Position numbers and translations under genes: made by a program
The notes under the pieces: generated by a model
The model's database searches: none
What the model was told of the DNA's origin: nothing
What the model saw: only the letters and a program-made list of their open reading frames with translations
Shown: piece by piece, positions 27,201-34,429 of the stretch
How positions within the stretch are numbered: the stretch's first letter is position 1
How the letters are laid out: each line of letters starts with the position of its first letter
DNA from: Tretioscincus oriximinensis
Taxonomy: Eukaryota > Chordata > Lepidosauria > Squamata > Gymnophthalmidae
Direction: 5' to 3'
Assembly (NCBI GenBank): GCA_022410635.1
Contig: JAJVDF010000591.1
Location: 384,731 to 448,730, forward strand
DNA: 64,000 nt

Positions 27201-29375
27201 AATCCACCATTCTGTCTCACACAGTGGCCCACCAATTGTACCTGTGCAGTCTGAAACAGAAGAAAGCAAAGGTTTCACCTGTTCCCAACTCCCTGCAAAT
27301 GGTATTTCAGGAATTTCTCCAGTATTCAATTCTCAATCAATTTATTAAATGTTCCATACATTAAATCATTTCACAGAAGGTATGAGGAAATCATTCAAAG
27401 GAAGCCAGACATTTCTAAGGTGAAAGCTAGGGCAGAGACAGATATCTGTTGAACGAAGGCCAACAACCCTTGGATCATGCATTATCCACATTGCAGAGTG
27501 GTCTATCAAATAGCTGTGCTTCCTGTGGAATGTTGCATCTGCATGTGACATATATCAGAATGCGCTTCAATAGTGGACTGCTTGGTTTTTCCTGGTGGCA
27601 AATTGACTCCAGCCCTCAAGCATGAAAGGCTCTGAGTTAATAGGTCAGCTTACTTGTGGTGCAGAATGAAGTGGGTGCCCAGACTCTAGTGGCACCTTTG
27701 GAAGCTGGAAAATTTTATTCTCAGCTGGTCTGCATCACCTTAATACAGATGGGCTGTGCTGCTAGCTGCATTTCTGATTTTGGATGAGGTTGGTTGATCA
27801 ATCTGTAATGTTCTGGGACACCATCAAGTGTCTACTTTGTCAGCCCAACTTTTCATCTGGAAAGGTCCAACAAGTTCATCAAAGGGCTCAGTAATTCCTT
27901 TAATTCTTACCTATGCTGTCCAAGTATGCTCAACCCACACCTCATTTATACTGTTTTTAAATTTATGGTTTCATAAAAATCACGGCACACCCTTCAGAGT
28001 TGTTATGAGTACAACTGTGAATTTAATAACGTTTAATTCTATGCTGTATTTCAGCTATTTATACTACACGGTACTCAGCCTATTGCACAAAAACTAGTTC
28101 CGTGACAGTAGGCTGTGTTCTCACTAGCAGAAGAAATGGGCATGAAAGCTGTTTGGTCATGTACAGGCTGCATCCATTTACTCTAAATGGGAAACGGTTT
28201 GGCAGAGTTTGCNCAGAAAACTGCTCCTAGAGAAGTCAGAAGCACTTGCAAGGATAAGGGCCCTCTGCAGATCTGCTACCGTTTGTGTTGGCTTCCGTCA
28301 GCAATTTAAATTTTTGAGAAGCAGCCCCAAAGATTGCAATCCCTAGGTTTACACAAGTGAAAACTTGTGCAAAAACAGGAATTGAAAAAACAGCTTCCGG
28401 TTCATCCTTGCTTCCCAAATACGTGGTCAAATCAGAGTTGAGAAAGAGGGGAAACAGCAAAATGAATCTAAATCCAAACCACTTCTTTCCTCCCAGTTAA
28501 AACATAGCCTTGAATGGCCAGCAGAACAGCTGGAAGGGAGAACTAAGAGGTGCTGCTGCTGTATCTAAAAACCTGCCTGTTGCTCAAGTCAAGTAGAATA
28601 TTGGCAGTCTTCTTTTCTTTTCTTGTAGGCTTCTTTTTCCTTTCTCTTGTTTCATTTCACACTAACCTAAAACCAAAGTAAAAATGCTTATGCAAGCAAC
28701 GAGTCTGTGAATGTATCAGAAGCCTTCGCTGCTTTGCATCTTGTGGATACAAAATTATGCCCAGAATGGCAGCCGGTGCTGTGAATACCCTTGAACAGAT
28801 GCATGTTTACTCAGCTTTTGGGGGGCATATCAAAACCTCGTAAAATACAGTACTCAGTATTGCTGTTAAAGCTCCATTAAAATGTTGGAGGGCATCTTCA
28901 TCTAAGGGACAACTATGTTCAAACGTTGGAGATGCTTATTACCATGGAGGCTCTCTGTAGCTCCCTGGCTGGGTGTGTAAGAAACAACTGTGGATACCCA
29001 TTGTTTTCAACCACTCTTGCTGCCACCATATAGATGCACAGTGGTGATGAGAGTAACCTTTGTGTCTGGTTTGCGCAGTCACTCTGCTGGCAAATTTCCA
29101 AGGCTTTCTTCAGAATGATGAAAAGGATAAGGGTTCAGAGGAAGGTTATGTGGATGTCCTTGTACTCTGCCCAGGGGTAAGATCAAGCCATGTGCTATGG
29201 AGGTGTGAAGGCTGCTCCAGTCTTCAACAAGGGTTAAATGCTTCCTAATATTGGATTATTTTATGCAAAGACTATGAAGGTTGGAAATACAGGCCCAGCT
29301 TGAAGTCTTTCAGTGCAGTTAAGTTTTTTTAAAAATGTGTACTGAAACTTTTATTTTTCTCCAATAGGAATTTAG
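6157..29375 (+). CDS. SPATA18: Mitochondria-eating protein (spermatogenesis-associated protein 18), 13 coding exons
   Basis: Coding exons: 6157-6246, 8575-8680, 9645-9760, 10876-10994, 13306-13401, 18657-18791, 19341-19578, 20652-20810, 21910-22085, 22205-22328, 23606-23692, 26741-26786, 29368-29375. Every junction has GT/AG ends and the phases join without a frameshift, giving 499 residues (the mammalian protein is about 538). The reading matches MIEAP along its length: N-terminal region (1-104), coiled coil (about 105-220), Arg/Ser-Pro linker (221-257), MIEAP C-terminal domain (about 258-454, with the [11 protein letters not shown] and [11 protein letters not shown] blocks) and a C-terminal Arg-Ser tail (456-499). 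In mammals MIEAP is a p53-induced protein that acts at mitochondria in quality control and binds cardiolipin; it is abundant in testis and ciliated tissue. The start ATG has G at -3 and G at +4. One N lies in exon 3. The identification rests on recalled family sequence, not a search. Confidence 0.95.
6568..6581 (-). promoter_or_regulatory. Possible RFX X-box
   Basis: The minus-strand string GTCACCGTGGAAAC fits the X-box pattern GTNRCC-N2-RGYAAC with one mismatch in the right half. It sits in the CpG island, 321 bases after exon 1. RFX factors drive ciliary and testis genes, which suits SPATA18 expression. It is a short motif in GC-rich DNA, so chance is a real possibility. Confidence 0.3.
6904..7595. 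mobile_element. Palindromic MITE (TAGGCTGACC family) split by a CR1 insertion, SPATA18 intron 1
   Basis: Left arm 6904-6998 and right arm 7539-7595 are the two halves of the same palindromic element seen intact at 50760-50976, 56451-56624 and 59204-59405. In those copies the text runs straight from AAAAACC to GGGAGGCACC; here a CR1 piece sits exactly at that point. Flanks TGCTATG and TGCTATA are probable target duplications. Confidence 0.7.
6999..7538 (+). mobile_element. CR1 LINE 3' end nested in a MITE
   Basis: The translation gives CR1 reverse-transcriptase end motifs ([32 protein letters not shown]), then a 3' UTR ending CTTCTTATGTTCTTATG with the 8-bp tail repeat. 5'-truncated, with stop codons and one N. 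Confidence 0.75.
8072..8271. mobile_element. Palindromic element with 11-bp target duplication, SPATA18 intron 1
   Basis: Two arms of about 78 bases (from CCAGCAAAGGAGCTAGCAGC) face each other around CTTCTTCAGATGC. The right end continues to GGCTATATCTCTGA. The flanks 8061-8071 and 8272-8282 are both ATCTAAATAGA. The asymmetric end and the duplication length suggest a retroelement tail inserted with a 5' inversion. The class is not certain; a Penelope-like element is one guess. Confidence 0.65.
8575..8680 (+). CDS. SPATA18: SPATA18 coding exon 2
   Basis: Acceptor TGATTTCAG (to 8574) and donor GTGAGA (8681). It encodes residues 31-65 plus one base of codon 66, including the conserved CDQNLSQC and QGQLFAIL stretches of the MIEAP N-terminal region. 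Confidence 0.93.
8873..9560 (-). mobile_element. LTR-like block in SPATA18 intron 2
   Basis: Read on the minus strand it shows two GGGGCGTGGC-type GC boxes, a CCAAT box (AGCCAATGGGG), an AAATAAAAGGG TATA-like string and, further on, an AATAAACTTG poly(A) signal. That order fits a solo long terminal repeat of an old endogenous retroelement. No internal coding region was seen. About 14 N bases cluster here. The edges are approximate. Confidence 0.45.
9645..9760 (+). CDS. SPATA18: SPATA18 coding exon 3
   Basis: Acceptor CATTGGTCTAG (to 9644) and donor GTACAG (9761). It encodes residues 66-104 with the conserved [13 protein letters not shown] block. One base at 9718 is N, at the third position of a proline codon, so the residue is still defined. 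It ends in phase 0. Confidence 0.92.
10876..10994 (+). CDS. SPATA18: SPATA18 coding exon 4
   Basis: Acceptor CTTCACTGTAG (to 10875) and donor GTATGG (10995), a weaker donor than the others. It encodes residues 105-143 plus two bases. The sequence is rich in Glu, Leu and Gln in heptad spacing ([20 protein letters not shown]), the first part of the MIEAP coiled coil. Confidence 0.92.
11474..12945 (-). mobile_element. L1-type LINE 3' end, decayed, SPATA18 intron 4
   Basis: The minus strand reads as broken open frames resembling the C-terminal part of L1 ORF2 ([21 protein letters not shown] text, then a KKLTRW and HMVG region), a short 3' UTR and an A-rich tail at 11474-11495. Many stop codons are present. 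Assignment to L1 is from general pattern. Confidence 0.55.
13018..13176. mobile_element. Diverged GGCCCTGTCC-family MITE, SPATA18 intron 4
   Basis: Ends GAGCCCTTTCTGC and GCAGTAAGGGCTTTT, with the centre GCCATAGTCTGTATTGGTATATGAATGGCA, match the family layout. The copy is about 160 bases long and worn. Confidence 0.5.
13306..13401 (+). CDS. SPATA18: SPATA18 coding exon 5
   Basis: Acceptor ATTGCAG (to 13305) and donor GTAAGT (13402). It encodes the middle of the coiled coil ([19 protein letters not shown], then [12 protein letters not shown]), which aligns with the family pattern SLLAAEEEINQLK. Confidence 0.92.
14389..14590. mobile_element. Second palindromic element with 11-bp target duplication, SPATA18 intron 5
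   Basis: Same structure as 8072-8271 with nearly perfect arms. Flanks TGTTAGCTATT (14378-14388) and TGTTAGCTGTT (14591-14601) differ at one base. The right end again extends past the palindrome to GGCTATTTCTCTGA. Confidence 0.7.
15402..15648 (-). repeat. tRNA-derived SINE, family B, SPATA18 intron 5
   Basis: On the minus strand it begins AGAGCCAGTTTGGTGTAGTG and contains GTTCGATTCCC (A and B box patterns), then a body and an L2-like tail with AATAAATA repeats. A second copy is at 24488-24700. Confidence 0.7.
15828..16897 (-). mobile_element. CR1 LINE fragment, SPATA18 intron 5
   Basis: On the minus strand, 16897-16691 reads as part of the reverse transcriptase ([20 protein letters not shown], then [12 protein letters not shown]). 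16625-16292 reads as the later part ([20 protein letters not shown]), and 16250-15828 is the 3' UTR. A deletion near 16680-16700 removes the RT middle. Broken frames, no intact protein. Confidence 0.75.
16960..18600. other. Intron 5 stretch with no further feature supported
   Basis: Only short open frames without recognised domains. This is where extra coding sequence could sit to fill the ~40-residue gap relative to mammalian MIEAP; I did not find a candidate. Confidence 0.4.
18657..18791 (+). CDS. SPATA18: SPATA18 coding exon 6
   Basis: Acceptor ATGATTAAG (to 18656), with a weak pyrimidine tract, and donor GTAAGA (18792). A second AG at 18662-18663 would break the phase, so 18656 is preferred. 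It encodes the rest of the coiled coil, ending [18 protein letters not shown], the counterpart of LKEEIAVLSAEKSALQGR in mammals. Compared with the mammalian protein about 40 residues are missing here, before the [10 protein letters not shown] stretch. Confidence 0.88.
19341..19578 (+). CDS. SPATA18: SPATA18 coding exon 7
   Basis: Acceptor TTTCCCTTACAG (to 19340) and donor GTATGA (19579). It encodes residues 221-300: an Arg/Ser-Pro-rich linker ([18 protein letters not shown]) followed by the start of the MIEAP C-terminal domain ([18 protein letters not shown], then [12 protein letters not shown]). It ends in phase 0 and is the longest exon. Confidence 0.94.
19658..19862. mobile_element. Short DNA transposon with ~31-bp inverted ends, SPATA18 intron 7
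   Basis: Left arm 19669-19699 and right arm 19827-19857 are inverted copies (AATGTATACACACTGTGAAC against its complement, few mismatches). The inner part resembles a mariner/IS630-type remnant. No coding capacity. Confidence 0.6.
20412..20596. mobile_element. MITE with TTATTCCAGAATA core, SPATA18 intron 7
   Basis: Ends GGCTGCGTCCAGACA and GGATGCAGC, with inner TTATTCCAGAATA inverted motifs. Related worn copies lie at about 1266-1405, 45195-45285 and 60465-60562. Confidence 0.5.
20652..20810 (+). CDS. SPATA18: SPATA18 coding exon 8
   Basis: Acceptor ATTATTGATAG (to 20651) and donor GTAAGTG (20811). It encodes residues 301-353 of the C-terminal domain, including [20 protein letters not shown] and the [10 protein letters not shown] block. 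Phase 0 at both ends. Confidence 0.94.
21418..21792 (-). mobile_element. Longer copy of the CATGAGCTTTC / GGCTATTTC element, SPATA18 intron 8
   Basis: On the minus strand this aligns over about 370 bases with 34846-35262: GTGTAGGAGATGACAAAG, CTTCAGATGCTA and GGGACCAATG are shared. Its end ACATGGCTATTTCACTGAAA matches the ends of the two palindromic copies, so all belong to one family. Confidence 0.55.
21910..22085 (+). CDS. SPATA18: SPATA18 coding exon 9
   Basis: Acceptor ATTTATTTTCAG (to 21909) and donor GTAAGC (22086). It encodes residues 354-411 plus two bases, with the conserved [16 protein letters not shown] block and [18 protein letters not shown]. These are among the best-conserved stretches of the family. 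Confidence 0.94.
22205..22328 (+). CDS. SPATA18: SPATA18 coding exon 10
   Basis: Acceptor TGAAATAG (to 22204) and donor GTGTGT (22329). It encodes [20 protein letters not shown] and then [20 protein letters not shown], the end of the MIEAP C-terminal domain. The intron before it is only 119 bases long. Confidence 0.94.
23606..23692 (+). CDS. SPATA18: SPATA18 coding exon 11 (Arg-Ser tail)
   Basis: Acceptor TTTTCTTTCAG (to 23605) and donor GTAAAAC (23693). It encodes residues 454-482, beginning with the Trp that follows the [10 protein letters not shown] block and continuing as Arg-Ser repeats ([16 protein letters not shown]). The low-complexity tail is a property of the family. Confidence 0.9.
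24106..24240 (-). mobile_element. CR1 LINE 3' end, SPATA18 intron 11
   Basis: CATAGAATCACAGAGTTGGA followed by the CTCAATGCAGGATT block is the reverse complement of the usual CR1 3' end. Confidence 0.65.
24488..24700 (-). repeat. tRNA-derived SINE, family B, SPATA18 intron 11
   Basis: Same element as 15402-15648, with part of the tRNA-like head deleted at about 24675. Confidence 0.65.
25105..25222. mobile_element. Palindromic MITE, SPATA18 intron 11
   Basis: GTGCTTTTAAATAATCTTCAG and CTTCAGGATTAAAGAAGATTTAAAAGC face each other around a short centre. Half or worn copies are at about 23932-23998, 30075-30205 and 37445-37575. Confidence 0.5.
25890..26054. mobile_element. GGCCCTGTCC-family MITE, SPATA18 intron 11
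   Basis: Arms AAGCCCTGTCCACACT and AGTGTGGACAGAGCTTT, with the family centre GGCAGGCCCCAGAGCTTGCT. Confidence 0.6.
26741..26786 (+). CDS. SPATA18: SPATA18 coding exon 12
   Basis: Acceptor TTGTCTTCTAG (to 26740). It encodes [15 protein letters not shown] plus one base, matching the end of the mammalian tail (RSRSPSPIR...). A strong CAAA/GTAAGT donor lies at 26787. If this donor is not used, the frame reads on for 17 more codons to a TAA at 26837-26839. I prefer splicing because it gives a family-like C terminus. Confidence 0.82.
27157..27313 (-). mobile_element. CR1 LINE 3' end, SPATA18 intron 12
   Basis: Reverse copy of the 3' UTR seen at 7350-7538: GAACATAAGAGGAGCCCCCT, then TGTACCTGTGCAGTCTG and CTCCCTGCAAATGGTATTTC. 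Confidence 0.65.
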
Positions 29376-29590
29376 TCTAACTGGATATGGTTTTTTGATT
29401 CTGTACATCTGGATCAGTCTGCTTCTGTGGTGCTTCCTCCTGTTCCAAGAGTACCTCAAACTTCACTTTAAATGTGATCAGCAGTTTTTAATAGCTCCAA
29501 ATGGAGAATGAATTAGGATTAATGTTTTTACAGCTTGATTTTTTTTAATGAAATAAATGAATGCAATAAATTTGATCTTACATTTTAAGA
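29368..29590 (+). CDS. SPATA18: SPATA18 terminal exon 13: 8 coding bases, then the 3' UTR
   Basis: The acceptor is very strong (CTTTTATTTTTCTCCAATAG, to 29367). Joined to the single base left by exon 12, it reads Arg-Ile-stop (stop at 29373-29375). The protein then ends ...LRNGCQRI, close in length and position to the mammalian end ...IRCGLPRF. The rest is 3' UTR. The right edge is set only by the poly(A) signals and is approximate. Confidence 0.7.
29552..29570 (+). terminator. Poly(A) signals of SPATA18
   Basis: Two AATAAA hexamers at 29552-29557 and 29565-29570 lie about 180 bases after the predicted stop codon. No canonical hexamer was seen close after the alternative stop at 26839, which supports the spliced terminal exon. 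Confidence 0.65.
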
Positions 29591-30240
29591 TCTTAGTACA
29601 ATAATATGATTTTTTTTTATAAAAAATGTTTACAAAATCCTTGAAAAGCATTGNTTGACTTGTGGAATAATGTGCCAATATTGTGATTGAATATTCAACT
29701 AAGGTAATTATCTTTTACAACCTTCAGTACACTGAATGTATCTGTGACAAAATATTGATGGTGCTTTCTTCAGGAAAACTCTGAAATTAAAGTTGTTTCT
29801 GCATAGGAAAGTATACTGGACCACTGGCAAGTATAAAAGTACTTCCTTCCACACAAAGGTNTAGTCTAAAAGAGGCTCCACCATGTGGAAGGGACGTCCT
29901 TAATGAGCTTGCTAGTCCACTACACCAGTTGTGTTCATACATAGGAAAGAAAATCCCTCAAGAGTCCCTAGAGACTGTGAGAAGTGACATTCATATTGCA
30001 CCCCACCTCTATTCTATCTTTTCTGTCTTTAAGAGAGCTGAAGGGTAAACTGGAATAAGAAAGATCCTGCCCTTGATTTACTGTCTCTAACTCCTTGGCC
30101 ACACCTTTGCTTTCTTCAGTTTAGCTTCAGTCCTGAAGAATGAGGAAAAAAGGAAAAGGGATTAAACTCATTCATCAGGTTTGAAGAAAAACTGAAGAAA
30201 CTTTAAAAGTACAGGTAAAGCTCACTTTTTATAAGCGCCT

Positions 30241-30380
30241 AAACCCTGATGAGGTTTTAGGTAACCTCCAACTTTACAAACTAATTGGGACCAAATTTTT
30301 GCCTCCCAATTAGCTTGTACAGTTTTTGATCCCAATTAGCTTGTAAAGTTGGAAGTTACGTAAAAACCTCAGGAGGTTTC
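30241..30380. mobile_element. Palindromic MITE-like element
   Basis: Arms of about 50 bases (AAACCCTGATGAGGTTTTAG ... CTAATTGGGA against TCCCAATTAG ... AAAAACCTCAGGAGGTTT). Not matched elsewhere in the window. Confidence 0.5.
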
Positions 30381-30458
30381 ATTCTTTCGTTTCACCTCAG
30401 GAAGTTAATTTCTCCTCAGGAGGTTTCATTCTTTCATTTCTTTTATTGCGTATGAACA

Positions 30459-30641
30459 TAGGCCCTTTATGCATTCGGCTTTATTTTGGGATACATCTTG
30501 GAATAGGAGTCTGCATCCTGCATGATATTGTAGGCCATGGCAGGTCCAGAATGGGAACTTGTCATAATATACATTGGCGTGCAGATGGCTGGGCCCTTTT
30601 CCAATATTATATTCCAAAATAGAGCCTAGTGTAGAAAGGCC
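30459..30641. mobile_element. GGCCCTGTCC-family MITE, diverged
   Basis: Ends GGCCCTTTATGCATTCGGC and GTGTAGAAAGGCCC, with centre TAGGCCATGGCAGGTCCAGAA. Confidence 0.55.
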
Positions 30642-31164
30642 CATTCAAGCTCATTAAGATCAGTGATCCATTAAAATGCTTAATCAGATCAATGCCAACC
30701 CATGATTGCACAAAATATTCAGAAAAGTTTCATTGTTGTACTATGGCTCCCAAGGTCCCTACTTTGCTCTAGTCAACTGCTCCACAGCCTTTGAGATGCT
30801 CTTGCTAAAAATATTAATGTTTTGATTTAAGACATGTACCTGTTGTTTTTTGTAATGCTTGGTGCTAATTTCAGCAGGTGCTAATTTCTTTGCAAGAATC
30901 TCTCTCCTTCCTTGTAAGGCCAATTTTAAATGCATAGAATACAAATAAATTGTTGAAGCCTTGCCCCATTCATCTAATAAAATCAATTTATTGCTTGTGA
31001 TATTAGCAAATTGTTTCGTCTGACTATGAAACACTCATTCATGATGGAATTTATCTGCTTTTCATTATAAAATCACTTTGTTCTGGGGTAAAAAACTTGG
31101 TATGCAAGTCTATCTAATATGGGGTTCAATATTTCTCTTAAGAGTTGTATATGTTACAAATAGA

Positions 31165-31454
31165 CAGGGCTTTTTTTGTGACGGAACGCGCCGATATGCA
31201 GTACCGGCACCTTTTATTTAGGCGGAAGGGGGGCGGGGGCGGCGTTAGTGGCGGCGCTAACACCGCCTCCCGCCGTCGCTAACGCCGCCCCCCGCCTAAA
31301 TAAAAGGTGCCGGTACTGCGGCGTTAGCGGCGGGGCGGGGGCTAACACCACCCCCCGCTGCCGTCGCTAATCCCGCCCCCCGCCGCCGCNGCTAACACCG
31401 CCCCCCCTCGCCGGCATTAGTACCGTCACCTTTTTTTCTAGAAAAAAAGCACTG
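31165..31454. mobile_element. GC-rich hAT-type MITE with 8-bp target duplication
   Basis: Ends CAGGGCTTTTTTT and GAAAAAAAGCACTG are imperfect inverted repeats. The flanks CAAATAGA (31157-31164 and 31455-31462) are an exact 8-bp duplication, as for hAT elements. The inside is very GC-rich and built from GCTAACACCGCC-like units on both strands, with a CTAAATAAAAGGTGCCGGTA inverted pair. Confidence 0.8.
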
Positions 31455-32439
31455 CAAATAGATGCTTCTGACCTTGGACTAAAGCATACTTAGAGATCTA
31501 TTCGCATCTTTGAGATGTTAGCATCAGGATCAAATGCAGGACCAGAAATCAGCATTGGTGCGTTACTTTGTCATCAGCTAATCAACCATGTGCCTGATTC
31601 AAATATGGGTTACTTAGATTGGTTTTTATGAAGTACAAATGAATTTCTGAAAAATTGCTTGTGTGATTTTCAAATACAGTGATATTTGTAATTAGAGTGA
31701 TAATGGACAGAGTGACATTGTACAATTATGCAGTGCTTGTTGTACGTGAATTCAACATTTAAGAATGTGAGTGATACATTTTTTTTCCTTTTTGATTATT
31801 GGTGATTTTGTGGGTGGAATAAGTACATTGAGTTATAGGAATATATTGAGACACAAATTAACTTAGTGTGTCAACACTTTCAATGCTAATTGTTGTCTGT
31901 GTATTTATGTATCTGCAGAAACTACCCACTTCTTTTGGATTAAGAAAGTCTTAATTAGATTTTGTGTACTGATTTCTTGCCCACATGGTGGTGGTTCTTT
32001 TCTTGTAGTGTGTTGGTTATTTTGGATGGTTGAATTCTGAAGGATTTTTTTTAAAAGTTGATGTTATTTTTCTTTAATTAAAGAACAGTGGACAACCATT
32101 AATATAAAACAATTACCGTATTCTGTTAAAAAGCACTGTTTTGTTAAAAATCAATATTGAAACAAATTATGAATAGTGTATAATTGTAGGAATACTATAT
32201 TTTGCTTCCCCACCAATTTAAATCATTAAAAAANTTTTTGATGATAGCTACTGAACCTGTAAATTTCACAAATAGGAAATTTAATAATAAATTCTTTTAC
32301 AACCTGAGACAGTTTAATGAGTTGCTTTTTCAGACTNGATCTGTGGCCCACAGATAGGACTTTGTGGTGGTGAGAAGCTGACTCAGGGAACTACAGAAAT
32401 GTTTTTAAAGTGTTTTTGTGAATCAAGATATACTCCAAG

Positions 32440-32493
32440 CAGCCTCCAATTGCAATCCAATAACAGCAGTAATTGGATTGCAATTGGAGGCTG
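32440..32493. repeat. Perfect 22-bp inverted repeat with a 10-base loop
   Basis: Arm 32440-32461 (CAGCCTCCAATTGC...) is exactly complementary to 32472-32493; the loop is AACAGCAGTA. No flanking duplication or wider element is visible. Confidence 0.7.
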
Positions 32494-32998
32494 TAATTGA
32501 GGGAGACATCAGTCTGAAAATGCCTCTTAAATTTTCCTGAAGGTAAAATATAAATTCAATTTATTCCACTAGATGGCAATCTTGCCCAATGCACCAATAA
32601 TAGGAACTTTGTCCGTGGATATTCCATTTCATCCCATTACCTTCTGAAATGTTTATATTTAGATACGTGTTATAAATGTTGTAAATTTAAGTGGCTGCAG
32701 ACCTGTAGCACACATGAATGCTGTTCCAATGTCAATAAAATTAAATCAGAATTAATCTACCACTGGCCACCAAGGAATGCAACTTCACAGTATTTTCATA
32801 TAGAACTTTAATGCAAGGGAAGATTCTGAATCTACAAACGTCTCGTACATTGTTCTGGAGGAATTTTTCCTTGCTCTACAATATTATTTCAGTTCATTGA
32901 GATTTGTAGGCATTTTGTTATGCACAGCTTTTGAGGTCCTGCCACAGTATTTTAATCGGGTTGAAGTCTGGACTTTGAATAGATCATTGCAACACCTA

Positions 32999-34080
32999 GG
33001 CCCTGTCACCACTGAGCCTTAGCTCAGTATCTTGGGACAGAGCTTGGCCATCCACATGCCAGTATGGGCTATGGCAGGCCCCATTCGTGACCTGCCATAG
33101 CCTACACTAGCATGTAGATGGCAGGCTCCTATTTATTTATTATTTATTTATTTAAAAGATTTTTACCCCGCCCTTCCCCCCGAAGGTGTCCAGGACGGCT
33201 TACAAAAATTAAAAAAATTTGGGTCGCCATGACCTTCACAAGATTAAAATCATAAAACACAACTGTCTAAAATGTCGTCCTCTGGTGGGGGAGCTAACAT
33301 GAAAAGGCCCAGGTGAAGAGACAGGTCTTTACCAGGCGCCTAAAAGATAGTAAAGACGGCGCCTGGCGTGCTTCCGGGGGGAGGCCGTTCCATAATATCG
33401 GGGCCACTACCGAGAAGGCTCTTCCCCGCGNCCCCGCCCCCCTTATATTAGAGCAGGAGGGGACAACTAAAAGGCCCTCTCCTTCTGATCGCAGAGACCG
33501 GGCAGGACTATATGGAAAAAGGCGTTCCCTCAAGTATTCAGGACCCAAACCGTTTAGGGCTTTATACGTCAGTATAAGCACCTTGAATTGGGCTCGGTAG
33601 CGAATAGGTAGCCAGTGCAGTTCTTTGAGGACCGGCGTGATGGACGTCCGGCCAGACACACCCGATAGAAGACNGGCTGCTGCATTCTGCACTAGCTCCA
33701 GNCTCCGAACCGTCTTCAAGGGAAGCCCCACGTAGAGTGCATTGCNGTAGTCTAATCTGGAGGTTACCAGAGCATGAAGAACCATGGCCAAGGACCCCCT
33801 GTCCAGGAACGGCCGCAACTGGCGGACCAATCGTAAATAGGAAAAGGCCGTTCTAGCTGTCGCTGCCACCTGACCTTCAAGTGACAGTGACGAGTCTAGA
33901 AGGACCCCCAGATCACGCACCTGTTCCTTCTGGAGCAAACCTGCTCCATNAAGAACCGGGTGTCTATCAAGTTTCTGGNCACGGGATCCCTTTACCAATA
34001 GCACTTCCGTCTTGTCAGGGTTCAGCCTCAATATCTATTGCAAGATATAGCCCAGAATAAGGCTCAGTCGGGACAGGGCC
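32999..34080. mobile_element. GGCCCTGTCC-family MITE inside the Tc1 copy, itself split by L2
   Basis: Left arm 32999-33130, right arm 34037-34080 (GTCGGGACAGGGCC). The flanking CTA at 32996-32998 and 34081-34083 is a 3-bp target duplication, suggestive of a PIF/Harbinger-like mechanism. Confidence 0.65.
33131..34036 (-). mobile_element. L2-type LINE 3' portion (reverse transcriptase C-terminal region)
   Basis: The minus strand has an open frame of about 245 residues at 34031-33294 that reads as the end of an L2/CR1-group reverse transcriptase: LNPDKTEVLLVKGSR, VRDLGVLLDSSLSLEGQV, LVTSRLDY-NALYVGLP, LVQNAAA-LLSG, LHWLPIRYRAQFK and LWNGLPPEARQAPSLLSFRR. The tail at 33131-33230 has the L2 3' end and AATAA repeats. 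5'-truncated, with several N bases. It is a relatively young insertion because the frame is still open. Confidence 0.85.
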
Positions 34081-34429
34081 CTAGATTGTTTTCCTTTTAA
34101 GCCATTCGCTAGTATGTTTGGGATAATTGTCTTGTTGCATGACCCGTTTTTGGATAGATGACCTCACTCACAGGAGTTCATGGTCAACTTAATGACTGCA
34201 AGGAGCAAGCCCAAGTCATCCCCCCTCCACCGCCATGTTTGACAGTGTTTGTGCTGATATATAACATAGCACTAGTGATTTTGACCAAACATTTCTGTCT
34301 TGATCTCATCTCTCCAAAGGACATTGTTGCATGTTTCCTTGGTTTGTTCAAATATGATTTTGCAAATGTTAGCCATGTTGCCATTTCCTTTTTAGAAAGA
34401 GGAGACTTTTTTCCTGGCCACCTTCTAAA

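Noticed and set aside
33294..34031. 245-residue open frame, the longest in the window, as a host gene
   Set aside because: Its sequence is the C-terminal part of an L2-group reverse transcriptase, followed by the L2 tail.
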